From Draconibacterium sp. (lineage in GTDB: Bacteria > Bacteroidota > Bacteroidia > Bacteroidales > Prolixibacteraceae): 53,130 nt of DNA. A program made the translations under genes and the position numbers. The notes below the pieces were generated by a model, which saw only the letters and a list, made by a program, of their open reading frames with translations, was not told the DNA's origin and ran no database searches. Of the stretch, positions 9,052 through 16,923 are shown in pieces. Every line of letters starts with the position of its first letter. The first letter of the stretch is position 1. Where the stretch lies: positions 145,544 through 198,673 of the forward strand of contig WOYV01000111.1 of the NCBI GenBank assembly GCA_011620585.1. The letters are read 5' to 3'.

Positions 9052-9123
9052 TAGCCCGTAGGGGAATCGAACCCCTGCTACCAGGATGAAAACCTGGCGT
9101 CCTAACCCCTAGACGAACGGGCC
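9052..9123 (-). tRNA. tRNA-Glu (anticodon TTC)
   Basis: The 72-nt cloverleaf folds on the minus strand. The acceptor stem is GGCCCGT/ACGGGCT with a G-U first pair and an A discriminator. The D-arm is TCGTCTAGGGGTTAGGACG. The anticodon stem CCAGG/CCTGG encloses the loop TTTTCAT with anticodon TTC. The T-arm is CAGGGGTTCGATTCCCCTA. No CCA is encoded. It is preceded by a full promoter and followed by rpsT. Confidence 0.97.
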
Positions 9124-9154
9124 GTCCTTATTTACTCCCATAATTTTGGGACTG

Positions 9155-9185
9155 CAAAAATACTTCATTTTTGGTATTCCCCAAA
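9155..9185 (-). promoter_or_regulatory. Promoter of tRNA-Glu (and possibly rpsT)
   Basis: On the minus strand, TTTG (9185-9182) is followed by 19 nt and TATTTTTG (9162-9155), a full match to the Bacteroidota consensus TTTG-N19-20-TAnnTTTG. The -7 element ends 31 nt before the mature tRNA 5' end. Confidence 0.7.
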
Positions 9186-9311
9186 TTTTTAGGAAATATT
9201 TCAACTAAAACCATAGCTTTTTTCGACTAAAAAACCATTTTTGATTTTAGCGCTGCAAAGAAAAGCAAGATTTTTGAATCTGCAAAATAAAAAAATGCAA
9301 AATCATATTTT

Positions 9312-10034
9312 TTAGCGCAGTTCGAAGTTCTGCCCAAGGTAAACTCGCCTAACCACTTCATCTGCTGCTAGTTCGTGTGCTGTTCCTGCCTTCAGGATGT
9401 TCCCTTCGAAAAGGAGATACGACCGGTCGGTGATGCTAAGGGTTTCGTGTACGTTATGGTCGGTTATCAGTACGCCAATGTTTTTGTCCCTTAGTTTCAT
9501 TACAATTTGCTGGATATCTTCCACCGCAATTGGGTCGACACCGGCAAAGGGTTCGTCGAGCAAAATAAACTTAGGGTCGATGGCCAGCGCCCGCGCGATT
9601 TCGGTCCTGCGGCGCTCTCCACCCGAAAGCTGGATGCCTTTGCTCTTGCGGATATGCTGCAAGCCAAACTCCTCGATCAGGCTTTCAAGTTTTTCTTTTT
9701 GGTATTCTTTGGTGTAGTCGGTCATTTCGAGTACCGCCCGAAGATTGTCTTCGATACTGAGTTTTCGGAAAACCGATGCTTCCTGTGCCAGGTATCCAAT
9801 TCCGCGCTGTGCACGCTTGTAAACCGGGAGGCGCGTAATATCTTCGTTATCAAGGAAAATTTTCCCGGAAAATGGTTGTACCAGGCCAACGATCATATAA
9901 AACGAGGTTGTTTTCCCGGCGCCATTCGGGCCAAGCAGGCCAACAATTTCGCCTTGTTTTACTTCAAAACTCACTCCTTTAACAACGGTGCGTTTCCGGT
10001 ATTTCTTAACAATATTTTCGGCACGAAGAATCAT
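9312..10034 (-). CDS. lptB: LPS export ABC transporter ATP-binding protein
   Basis: LptB is the cytoplasmic ATPase that, with LptF/G, extracts lipopolysaccharide from the inner membrane for transport across the envelope. The 240-residue protein shows Walker [10 protein letters not shown] (about residues 35-43), the Q-loop, signature LSGGERRR (about 137-144), Walker [14 protein letters not shown] (about 156-168) and the H-loop ITDHNVHET. The [12 protein letters not shown] and TDHNVHETL wording is characteristic of LptB. It follows tatC by 32 nt on the same strand, probably in one operon. Its partner genes are not in the window. Confidence 0.93.
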   Translation of the reverse strand: MILRAENIVKKYRKRTVVKGVSFEVKQGEIVGLLGPNGAGKTTSFYMIVGLVQPFSGKIFLDNEDITRLPVYKRAQRGIGYLAQEASVFRKLSIEDNLRAVLEMTDYTKEYQKEKLESLIEEFGLQHIRKSKGIQLSGGERRRTEIARALAIDPKFILLDEPFAGVDPIAVEDIQQIVMKLRDKNIGVLITDHNVHETLSITDRSYLLFEGNILKAGTAHELAADEVVRRVYLGQNFELR

Positions 10035-10066
10035 AACAGTTCAAATAACGTGATTTTTCGGGTGAT

Positions 10067-10915
10067 TTACATGGCATCCATGTCGTATTCACGTTTTTTA
10101 ACGACCCGGCGCGAAATAACGATTCCTACCTCGTATAATACTATTAATGGTAAACAAACCATTATCTGGCTAAAAATATCGGGAGGTGTGATGACGGCAG
10201 ATAGCAATAACATGGCTACATAAGCATGTTTACGATAAGTCTTCATAAATTGCGGGGTTAAAATACCCACTTTGCTTAAAAAATAGACAAAAATAGGTAA
10301 CAGGAAAACCACCCCCGAAGCCAGTGAAATAGAGGTTACCGTGCCAATGTATGATCGTGTGTTAATCTGATTGACGACATCAGCAGAAACACTGTAACTC
10401 CCCAGGAACTCGATGGATAAGGGAACAATAAGGTAATAACCAAACAAAACACCAATCATGAATAATACGGAAGTATAAAAAACGGCTCCTGTCGCATGTT
10501 GCTTTTCTTTTTCGTAAAGTGCAGGTTTAATAAAACGCCAGAATTCATGGATAATAAATGGAAAGGCGATGATCAAACCAGCAATAATCGAAATCATAAT
10601 GTGCATCATAAACTGGTCCGACATTTTTATGGCGATCAGATTCAGAGGTTTCTGGTTAATATTTAATGATTCGGCACCCACTATCTCGCCAAGTTTGGCT
10701 AACATCCGGTTGGTCCAGAACTCTGGCAATCGCGGCCTTAAGATCACCGCATCGAAAATGAAATTTTTCATTACAAAGGCTACAATCGCAAATACCAGTA
10801 CAGCAATTGACGATCGGATAATATGCCATCTCAGTTCTTCAAGATGATCCAGAAAAGACATCTCGGCCTCAACTTTTTTATTCCCTTTTTTCTTGGTACT
10901 TTGTTCTTCGCTCAT
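10067..10915 (-). CDS. tatC: Sec-independent protein translocase TatC
   Basis: TatC is the membrane receptor for twin-arginine signal peptides. The 282-residue protein carries the cytoplasmic N-terminal motif FLDHLEELRWHIIRS (about residues 21-35) with the key FxDHLxELR pattern, six membrane segments, and the conserved FPFIIHEFWRFIKPALYEKEK stretch including the functionally important glutamates. A lysine-rich N-terminal extension precedes the domain. tatA/B genes are not visible here. Two proteins elsewhere in the window (23153-23929 and 26104-27573) have Tat-type signals and are plausible clients. Confidence 0.95.
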   Translation of the reverse strand: MSEEQSTKKKGNKKVEAEMSFLDHLEELRWHIIRSSIAVLVFAIVAFVMKNFIFDAVILRPRLPEFWTNRMLAKLGEIVGAESLNINQKPLNLIAIKMSDQFMMHIMISIIAGLIIAFPFIIHEFWRFIKPALYEKEKQHATGAVFYTSVLFMIGVLFGYYLIVPLSIEFLGSYSVSADVVNQINTRSYIGTVTSISLASGVVFLLPIFVYFLSKVGILTPQFMKTYRKHAYVAMLLLSAVITPPDIFSQIMVCLPLIVLYEVGIVISRRVVKKREYDMDAM

Positions 10916-11151
10916 CTTCTGTTTTAGCTTTCAAAAAAGATTTCACAAATGTAGTCGATTTTTTGGCAAATTAAATTTCGGCCCTTTGAAAAGGGTAGGT
11001 GCAGAATAATAAATAAAGTATAATATTGTTCTCTGGTTCGCATCAAAGAAACATTCGGCATAAAAATCCTTAAAATGCATTGATGTTTATTATTCTTTTA
11101 ATAAATTAGAATTCGCTATTGAAAGAATAGCATATTGTGTGAGAGAAAGTT

Positions 11152-13335
11152 ATGAATAAGGAAATAGATTTACTGGAACGGTTGCAGTATTTTTTTGGTT
11201 TCGACCGCTTCAAAGGACAGCAGGAAGCTGCAATTAAAAGTGTGATGGAGGGGCGCAATACATTTGTATTGATGCCAACGGGAGGAGGAAAGTCGCTGAT
11301 CTATCAACTGCCGGCCATGATTCTGGAAGGTACAGCCATTGTAATATCTCCATTGATCGCCTTGATGAAAAACCAGGTTGATTCGATCAGAGGTATGAAT
11401 GCTGACGACGATGTGGCGCATTTTCTAAACTCTTCGCTATCGAAAGCCGCTATTACACAGGTTAAAGAGGACGTGATGGCCGGGAAAACGAAATTACTGT
11501 ATGTAGCGCCCGAATCGCTTACCAAAGAGGAGAACATCGAATTTCTGAAACAGATCAAGATATCGTTTTACGCCATCGACGAGGCGCACTGTATTTCGGA
11601 GTGGGGCCACGATTTCAGGCCTGAATACAGACGTATCAAGCCCATCGTGGAAGAAATCGGCGCATCACCTATTGTTGCGTTAACAGCAACGGCAACCGCC
11701 AAGGTGCAACACGACATACAGAAAAACCTGGGTATTTTGGACGCCCGTGTTTTTATGGCCTCATTTAACCGCGAAAATCTTTACTATGAGGTACGGCCCA
11801 AAGTAAAATCCACTACCCAGATTATTAAATTTATTAAGCAGAACGAGGGCAAGTCGGGGATTATATATTGTCTGAGCCGGAAAAAGGTGGAAGAGTTGGC
11901 CGAGAACCTACAGGTGAATGGAATCAAAGCTCTGCCATATCATGCCGGGATGGATGCTGCCACACGCTCGGGCAACCAGGATAAGTTTCTAATGGAGGAA
12001 GTGGATGTAATTGTGGCAACTATTGCATTTGGAATGGGGATCGACAAACCTGATGTACGGTTTGTAATTCACTACGATATCCCGAAAAGTCTCGAAGGGT
12101 ATTACCAGGAAACCGGACGTGCCGGGCGCGACGGGGGCGAAGGGAAATGTATTACCTTCTACAGTTACAAGGACATTCAGAAACTCGAAAAATTTATGCA
12201 CGGTAAACCGGTCGCCGAACAGGAAATCGGAAAACAACTGCTACTTGATACCGTTTCATACGCCGAAACTGCAATTTGCCGGCGTGTTATATTGTTACAC
12301 TATTTTGGCGAGAAATACGAAAGCGATAATTGTGGAAACTGCGACAATTGCCTGAATCCGAAAGAACAGATCGAAGCAAAGGAAGAAATTATAACGGCGC
12401 TCACCGCCATTTTGGAGGTGAATGAAAAATACAAGGCCGACCATATTGCCAACATTTTGATCGGGAACAAAACTGCAGCCATCAAATCGTTCAATCATTA
12501 TCATCTTGAATCATTTGGAATGGGAAAGGACCACGACGAACGTTTCTGGAATGCAGTTTTTCGCCAGGCGATGGTTGCCGGACTGATTAACAAGGACATC
12601 GAAAATTATGGTTTACTGAAAGTAACCGGGAAAGGACACGAATATCTGGCCAATCCGAAGAGTTTTTTGCTGGTGAAAAACCACGATTACGAAGGAGAAG
12701 AAACTGACTCTTCGGGAGGGGCACCTTCGGGGGGGGCAAGTGGCGATCCTCAGCTGTTCTCGATGCTCAAGGATTTGCGGAAAAAGCTGGCGAAAAAACT
12801 GAATCTTCCACCATTTGTGATCTTCCAGGATCCCTCGCTCGCCGATATGTCGATCCAGTATCCGATAACCTTGGAAGAGCTGCAAAATATCCAGGGAGTT
12901 GGCCAGGGAAAAGCACGGCGTTACGGAAAGGAATTCATAGATCTGATCAAAAAATACGTAGAAGAGAACGACATTGAACGACCGGAAGATATGGTAGTTC
13001 GCACGGTAGCCAACAAATCGAAGACAAAGGTTTTTATTATCCAAAGCATCGACCGAAGACTTTCGTTCGAAGACATTGCCGATTCACAGGGGATTGAAGT
13101 AAAGGATGTAATCAGCGAAGTGGAAGCTATTGTAAATTCGGGTACGCGACTCAACATCGACTACTACATCGATGATGTTTTGGATGAAGATCACCAGGAA
13201 GAAATTTTTGAATATTTCAGGGAAGCTAAAACCGATTCGATCGAAGAGGCGCTGGCAGAACTTGGAGAAGATGAATATTCGGAGGACGATATTCGATTGA
13301 TGCGTGTCAAATTTTTCTCCGATCTCGGGAACTAA
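11152..13335 (+). CDS. recQ: ATP-dependent DNA helicase RecQ
   Basis: This 727-residue superfamily 2 helicase acts in recombination and fork repair. In order: Walker A MPTGGGKSLIYQ (about residues 42-53), the DEAH box with aromatic loop AIDEAHCISEWGHDFRP, helicase motif VI QETGRAGRDG (about 317-326), and the zinc-binding RQC cysteines in CRRVILLHYFGE and CGNCDNC. These are followed by a winged helix, a glycine-serine linker (about 520-531), an HRDC domain (about 533-600) and a C-terminal extension of about 125 residues seen in Bacteroidota RecQ. The linker is encoded across a run of eight G (12729-12736). The start ATG lies 236 nt after the divergent tatC start. Confidence 0.95.
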   Translation: MNKEIDLLERLQYFFGFDRFKGQQEAAIKSVMEGRNTFVLMPTGGGKSLIYQLPAMILEGTAIVISPLIALMKNQVDSIRGMNADDDVAHFLNSSLSKAAITQVKEDVMAGKTKLLYVAPESLTKEENIEFLKQIKISFYAIDEAHCISEWGHDFRPEYRRIKPIVEEIGASPIVALTATATAKVQHDIQKNLGILDARVFMASFNRENLYYEVRPKVKSTTQIIKFIKQNEGKSGIIYCLSRKKVEELAENLQVNGIKALPYHAGMDAATRSGNQDKFLMEEVDVIVATIAFGMGIDKPDVRFVIHYDIPKSLEGYYQETGRAGRDGGEGKCITFYSYKDIQKLEKFMHGKPVAEQEIGKQLLLDTVSYAETAICRRVILLHYFGEKYESDNCGNCDNCLNPKEQIEAKEEIITALTAILEVNEKYKADHIANILIGNKTAAIKSFNHYHLESFGMGKDHDERFWNAVFRQAMVAGLINKDIENYGLLKVTGKGHEYLANPKSFLLVKNHDYEGEETDSSGGAPSGGASGDPQLFSMLKDLRKKLAKKLNLPPFVIFQDPSLADMSIQYPITLEELQNIQGVGQGKARRYGKEFIDLIKKYVEENDIERPEDMVVRTVANKSKTKVFIIQSIDRRLSFEDIADSQGIEVKDVISEVEAIVNSGTRLNIDYYIDDVLDEDHQEEIFEYFREAKTDSIEEALAELGEDEYSEDDIRLMRVKFFSDLGN

Positions 13336-13379
13336 ATCCGATAATATTTAGGTTATTAATAGTTGTTTGCAAAAAGTAT

Positions 13380-13387
13380 TACTTTTG
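13380..13387 (+). promoter_or_regulatory. -7 element of the ahcY promoter
   Basis: TACTTTTG matches TAnnTTTG and is followed by GCAG; it lies 33 nt before the ahcY ATG. A -33 TTG at the standard distance is not seen. Confidence 0.5.
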
Positions 13388-13420
13388 CAGCGATTTATAA
13401 TGTAAAAAAATTACAGTTAG

Positions 13421-14839
13421 ATGACAGTTGCAGTAAACGAAAAACTAGCTTATAAAGTAGCCAATATCTCGCTGGCCGACTTTGGAAGAAAAGAAATTGA
13501 AATAGCAGAGAAGGAAATGCCCGGATTGATGTCGGTTCGCAGGAAATTTGGTCCCGATAAACCACTCAAAGGTGCACGTATCATGGGAAGCCTGCACATG
13601 ACCATTCAAACGGCTGTGTTGATCGAAACACTGGTAGAACTAGGAGCCGATGTACGCTGGGCCAGTTGTAACATTTTCTCGACGCAGGACCATGCAGCTG
13701 CCGCGATTGCCAAAGCCGGAATCCCGGTATTTGCATGGAAAGGCGAAACGCTCGAAGAATATTGGTGGTGTACCGAACAGGCGCTAAATTTTGGCGACGG
13801 ACAAGGCCCTAATCTGATCGTAGATGACGGTGGCGATGCTACTTTGATGATTCATCGCGGATTCGACGCTGAGAACGATGCTTCTGTTTTGGACCAACCT
13901 GCCGAAGGTATCGATGAAAAAGAACTCAACAAAATCCTTAAAAACATACTGGCAGAAAATCCGACTCGCTGGCACAAGGTGGCTAAAGAAATAAAAGGTG
14001 TTTCGGAAGAAACCACCACCGGTGTTCACCGTTTGTACCAGATGAGAGACGATGGAAAATTGTTGTTCCCGGCTATCAATGTAAACGACTCGGTAACCAA
14101 ATCGAAATTCGATAATTTATACGGTTGTCGCGAATCGCTGGCCGACGGAATAAAACGCGCTACCGATGTAATGATTGCCGGCAAAGTGGTGGTGGTTGCC
14201 GGTTATGGCGATGTAGGTAAAGGTTGCGCTCACTCTATGCGGAGTTATGGCGCTCGCGTAATTATCACCGAAATCGACCCGATTTGTGCACTCCAGGCAG
14301 CCATGGAAGGTTTCGAAGTGAAAACCATGGAAGACGCCATCGGCGAAGGAAACATTTATGTTACCACTACCGGGAATAAAGATGTAATTACCGCAGAACA
14401 CATGGCCGGGATGAAAGATCAGTCGATTGTTTGCAACATTGGACATTTCGATAACGAGATACAGGTAGCTAAACTTGAAAAATGGGACGGGATCCGGAAG
14501 GTGAACATTAAACCACAGGTAGATAAATATACTTACCAGGACGGGCACAGTATCTTTTTACTGGCTGAAGGGCGTTTGGTTAACCTGGGTTGTGCCACTG
14601 GTCACCCTTCGTTTGTAATGAGTAACTCGTTTACCAATCAAACCCTGGCTCAAATCGAATTGTGGAAGAATAACTACGAACTCGGTGTGTACACTTTACC
14701 AAAACATCTGGACGAAGAAGTAGCACGTTTGCACCTCGGGCAAATTGGAGTAAAACTTACGACACTTACCGATGCACAGGCTGCTTACCTGGGGGTTCCG
14801 AAAGAAGGCCCCTATAAACCTGAACATTACAGGTACTAA
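13421..14839 (+). CDS. ahcY: Adenosylhomocysteinase (S-adenosylhomocysteine hydrolase)
   Basis: This NAD+-dependent enzyme splits S-adenosylhomocysteine into adenosine and homocysteine in the activated methyl cycle. The 472-residue length includes the roughly 40-residue bacterial insertion (around residues 150-190). Visible motifs are [15 protein letters not shown] and [15 protein letters not shown] near the N-terminus, the NAD-binding [16 protein letters not shown] (about 252-267), [10 protein letters not shown], and the invariant C-terminus [10 protein letters not shown]. It has its own -7 element and a strong terminator (14861-14889), so it appears monocistronic. Confidence 0.97.
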   Translation: MTVAVNEKLAYKVANISLADFGRKEIEIAEKEMPGLMSVRRKFGPDKPLKGARIMGSLHMTIQTAVLIETLVELGADVRWASCNIFSTQDHAAAAIAKAGIPVFAWKGETLEEYWWCTEQALNFGDGQGPNLIVDDGGDATLMIHRGFDAENDASVLDQPAEGIDEKELNKILKNILAENPTRWHKVAKEIKGVSEETTTGVHRLYQMRDDGKLLFPAINVNDSVTKSKFDNLYGCRESLADGIKRATDVMIAGKVVVVAGYGDVGKGCAHSMRSYGARVIITEIDPICALQAAMEGFEVKTMEDAIGEGNIYVTTTGNKDVITAEHMAGMKDQSIVCNIGHFDNEIQVAKLEKWDGIRKVNIKPQVDKYTYQDGHSIFLLAEGRLVNLGCATGHPSFVMSNSFTNQTLAQIELWKNNYELGVYTLPKHLDEEVARLHLGQIGVKLTTLTDAQAAYLGVPKEGPYKPEHYRY

Positions 14840-14860
14840 AAACCAATTGATACATATTTG

Positions 14861-14889
14861 AACGGGGCTCAGTTTTGAGTCCCGTTTTT
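14861..14889 (+). terminator. Intrinsic terminator of ahcY
   Basis: An 11-bp stem with one G-U pair (AACGGGGCTCA / TGAGTCCCGTT, 14861-14871 with 14876-14886) and a 4-nt loop is followed by a T run. It lies 21 nt after the ahcY stop and overlaps the end of the convergent lipoprotein gene. Confidence 0.85.
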
Positions 14890-15313
14890 AATTGTATACC
14901 TGCAGAATATTGCCAAACAAACTGGTTTTGTAAGGTTTTAGCGAAGCGGCTGCCGGACCCTTCGAAGGATAACCGCCAATAAAGATGAATTGCGATTCGC
15001 AACAGGTACAGGTCCCGGTCAGTCCGTTTGGTACTACTGTGCAACTTTGTTTAATTTCGTTGGTACAGGTAGCATCGTAGGCATAGTACGAACCCTCGAT
15101 TTCGCAATACACGATTACTCCGCCAAACCCTGGACCAGGGAAGTACAAGGAATTGCCCGGGACTGTCAATTCATTAGAAAAATCGAGGTTAATCTGAAAA
15201 GAGACCGGTACATCAGGAATCTGGGAGTCAATTTTTTCGCACGACAGGTTGGGCAGCATCAATACCATAAAAATCAGTAAATACTTCTCACTTTTAGAAA
15301 CCAACTCCTTCAT
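14888..15313 (-). CDS. Rieske-like lipoprotein with altered ligand residues
   Basis: This 141-residue protein has a signal peptide ending in a lipobox (LPNLSC, Cys25), so it is probably membrane-anchored. The body has the layout of a small Rieske domain: CTN (residues 83-85) where Rieske proteins have CxH, then GTCTCCESQF (about 100-109) where CxxH is expected, and the usual C-terminal GPAAASLKPYK. Both histidine ligands are therefore replaced (Asn and Cys), leaving Cys83, Cys91, Cys102, Cys104 and Cys105. It may bind a differently liganded metal or be a structural relative. A -7 element (TACTTTTG, 15344-15337, minus strand) lies 24 nt upstream. It stands alone between ahcY and a divergent small gene. 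Confidence 0.65.
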   Translation of the reverse strand: MKELVSKSEKYLLIFMVLMLPNLSCEKIDSQIPDVPVSFQINLDFSNELTVPGNSLYFPGPGFGGVIVYCEIEGSYYAYDATCTNEIKQSCTVVPNGLTGTCTCCESQFIFIGGYPSKGPAAASLKPYKTSLFGNILQVYN

Positions 15314-15372
15314 TTTTACTATTTTTACTGAAACATCAAAAGTAGCATTTTATTGTTTGCTGCGAAACGCTT

Positions 15373-15768
15373 ATGGATGATATAGTAGTAATAATAATAA
15401 TGGTTCTGGTTGCAGTGGTGGGCGCCTTTGGGCAACGCAAAAAGCAGAAAAACCGGCAGGCTGTTGGCAAAACGCAATCCAAACAGCCGATGGATTTCTG
15501 GGAAATGCTACGCGAACAAAGTCGCGAAAATGTTCCTTCTGCTGAACCTGAACAGGTATTCGAGGCGGAAGACGAGTCCATCGATGTGGTGCCAAAGCAA
15601 GAGCCGGTTTACCGTTTTCGGCCTCAAAACGAAGGGGCTTCTAACATTGTGCCCACCCGGGTTGAAGAGCCCAAAAAGAAAGAGCGAAAAGTACTAATTG
15701 ATGGTGAAAAATTCTCGTTGCGAAAGGCCGTAATTTACAGCGAGATCATGAATAGAAAATATACTTAA
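15373..15768 (+). CDS. Small single-span membrane protein of unknown function
   Basis: This 131-residue protein is not recognised as a named family. Residues 4-20 form one hydrophobic helix (VVIIIMVLVAVVGAFG) followed by a positive cluster (QRKKQKNRQ), predicting N-out topology with a cytoplasmic tail. The middle is acidic and proline-rich, and probably disordered. The last 30 residues (KVLIDGEKFSLRKAVIYSEIMNRKYT) look folded and end in a pattern often conserved in Bacteroidota hypothetical proteins. It starts 59 nt from the divergent Rieske-like gene. A hairpin with a T run (15849-15887) lies 81 nt after its stop. Confidence 0.6.
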   Translation: MDDIVVIIIMVLVAVVGAFGQRKKQKNRQAVGKTQSKQPMDFWEMLREQSRENVPSAEPEQVFEAEDESIDVVPKQEPVYRFRPQNEGASNIVPTRVEEPKKKERKVLIDGEKFSLRKAVIYSEIMNRKYT

Positions 15769-15834
15769 ATAGCTGAAAACCATTTGTTCCAAAGAATTCT
15801 TCTGCGCAAGTGGCTCAGTTTTAAAGAAATTGTA

Positions 15835-15842
15835 TACATTTG
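15835..15842 (+). promoter_or_regulatory. Possible greA promoter -7 element
   Basis: TACATTTG fits TAnnTTTG. Transcription would begin about 7 nt later, at the foot of the hairpin at 15849-15887. No clear -33 element is present at standard spacing. Confidence 0.45.
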
Positions 15843-15848
15843 CAAAAG

Positions 15849-15887
15849 GAAGAGTCCCGGATAACCGGGATTCTTTCTATTTTTTTG
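15849..15887 (+). terminator. Intrinsic terminator/attenuator between the small membrane protein gene and greA
   Basis: The core stem TCCCGG/CCGGGA (15855-15860 with 15865-15870, loop ATAA) extends through further A-T and G-U pairs and is followed by TTTTTTT. It can end the upstream transcript. Because a -7 element lies just before it, it may also act in the greA leader. Confidence 0.65.
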
Positions 15888-15910
15888 TAACATATTAAAA
15901 GTAAAGAACA

Positions 15911-15920
15911 TAAAGGAGGA
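15911..15920 (+). promoter_or_regulatory. Canonical Shine-Dalgarno sequence of greA
   Basis: TAAAGGAGGA lies 7-8 nt before the greA ATG. Strong Shine-Dalgarno sequences are rare in Bacteroidota and I saw none like it at the other starts checked, so this one is notable and fixes the greA start. Confidence 0.75.
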
Positions 15921-15927
15921 TACAAAA

Positions 15928-16401
15928 ATGTCCGATGTAACATACTTGACACAAGCAGGACTCAACAAGCTAAAAAAAGAACTTGAACGATTGATGACAG
16001 TCGAACGTCCGAAAATCTCGAAGCAAATTGGGGAAGCCATCGAAAAAGGAGATATTTCAGAGAATGCTGAATACGATGCTGCCAAAGATGCGCAGGGAAT
16101 GCTCGAAGCCAAAATTGCTCAATTGCAATCAAAAGTTGCGAATGCCCGTATTCTCGACGAGTCGAAAATCGATACTTCAAAAGTTCAGATATTGAACAAG
16201 GTAACCATTCGGAACCAGAAGAATAATGCTACTATGATATACACTTTGGTTCCTGAAAGCGAAGCTAATCTGAAAGAAGGAAAAATCTCGGTCGAAACAC
16301 CTATCGCCAAAGGCCTGATCGGTAAAAAGGTCGGCGACGTGGTTGAAATTACCGTTCCGTCGGGTGTTATTCCTTTTGAGATTATTGATATTTCATTATA
16401 A
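15928..16401 (+). CDS. greA: Transcription elongation factor GreA
   Basis: GreA enters the RNA polymerase secondary channel and stimulates cleavage of backtracked RNA. The 157-residue protein has the N-terminal coiled coil (residues about 8-75) with the acidic tip segment KGDISENAEYDAAKD, which contains the conserved catalytic acidic residues, and the C-terminal FKBP-like domain ending IPFEIIDISL. The start is set by a strong AAAGGAGG. The HIT-family gene begins 4 nt after the stop, so the two are co-transcribed. Confidence 0.96.
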   Translation: MSDVTYLTQAGLNKLKKELERLMTVERPKISKQIGEAIEKGDISENAEYDAAKDAQGMLEAKIAQLQSKVANARILDESKIDTSKVQILNKVTIRNQKNNATMIYTLVPESEANLKEGKISVETPIAKGLIGKKVGDVVEITVPSGVIPFEIIDISL

Positions 16402-16405
16402 GATC

Positions 16406-16801
16406 ATGGCAAGCATTTTCACACGAATCGTAAACGGCGAAATTCCGGCCTACAAAGTAGCCGAGGACGAAAATTACCTGGCTTTTCTGGATGTTTTTCC
16501 AACTGCCAAAGGTCACACGTTGGTTATCCCTAAAAAGGAAGTGGACTATTTGTTTGATCTTGATGATGAAACCTATGCCGGTTTGCAAATGTTTGCAAAA
16601 AAAGTTGCAGTGGGACTCAAAAAAGCGGTTCCTTGTATAAAAGTTGGAGTGATGGTTTTGGGGCTCGAAGTGCGCCATGCACACATCCACCTGGTGCCGA
16701 TGCAGAGTGAAAAAGATCTGCTCCAGTTTTCTGACAAAACAAAATTCCCCCCCGAAGAGATGGAGGCGCTGGCAAAGCTGATATCAGAAAATATTAAATA
16801 A
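16406..16801 (+). CDS. HIT family protein (HINT-like nucleotide hydrolase)
   Basis: This 131-residue protein of the histidine triad superfamily hydrolyses nucleotide phosphoramidates or related adenylated compounds. It begins MASIFTRIVNGEIPAYKVAED, with the usual CxFCxxI cysteines absent. The catalytic triad is HAHIHLVP (residues about 93-100). The ATG at 16406 matches the family start; a longer in-frame reading begins inside greA and is unlikely. It lies 4 nt after greA. Confidence 0.9.
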   Translation: MASIFTRIVNGEIPAYKVAEDENYLAFLDVFPTAKGHTLVIPKKEVDYLFDLDDETYAGLQMFAKKVAVGLKKAVPCIKVGVMVLGLEVRHAHIHLVPMQSEKDLLQFSDKTKFPPEEMEALAKLISENIK

Positions 16802-16872
16802 AAGCAGCCCTGGCAGTTCAGTCAGCGTTTTTTATTGTCATTTCTATCTTTCAAATTTTATTAACACCTCCT

Positions 16873-16900
16873 TTTGGCGCGGTTAATTTGAGTACCTTTA
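16873..16900 (+). promoter_or_regulatory. Possible dnaE promoter
   Basis: TTTG (16873-16876) and TACCTTTA (16893-16900) resemble the -33 and -7 elements, with a spacer of 16 nt (slightly short) and a final A instead of G in the -7 element. It lies 23 nt before the dnaE ATG. Confidence 0.35.
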
Positions 16901-16923
16901 TGGAACTTTTAAACACCTTGGTT

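Noticed and set aside
9052-9123. Integration site at tRNA-Glu
   Set aside because: No integrase and no repeated 3' tRNA fragment were seen nearby.
10982-10995. CCCTTT-GA-AAAGGG inverted repeat between tatC and recQ as a terminator
   Set aside because: A 6-bp stem with a 2-nt loop and no T run is too weak, and the flanking genes diverge from this site.
16742-16756. C-rich homopolymer in the HIT gene as a frameshift
   Set aside because: The frame reads through intact to the family C-terminus.
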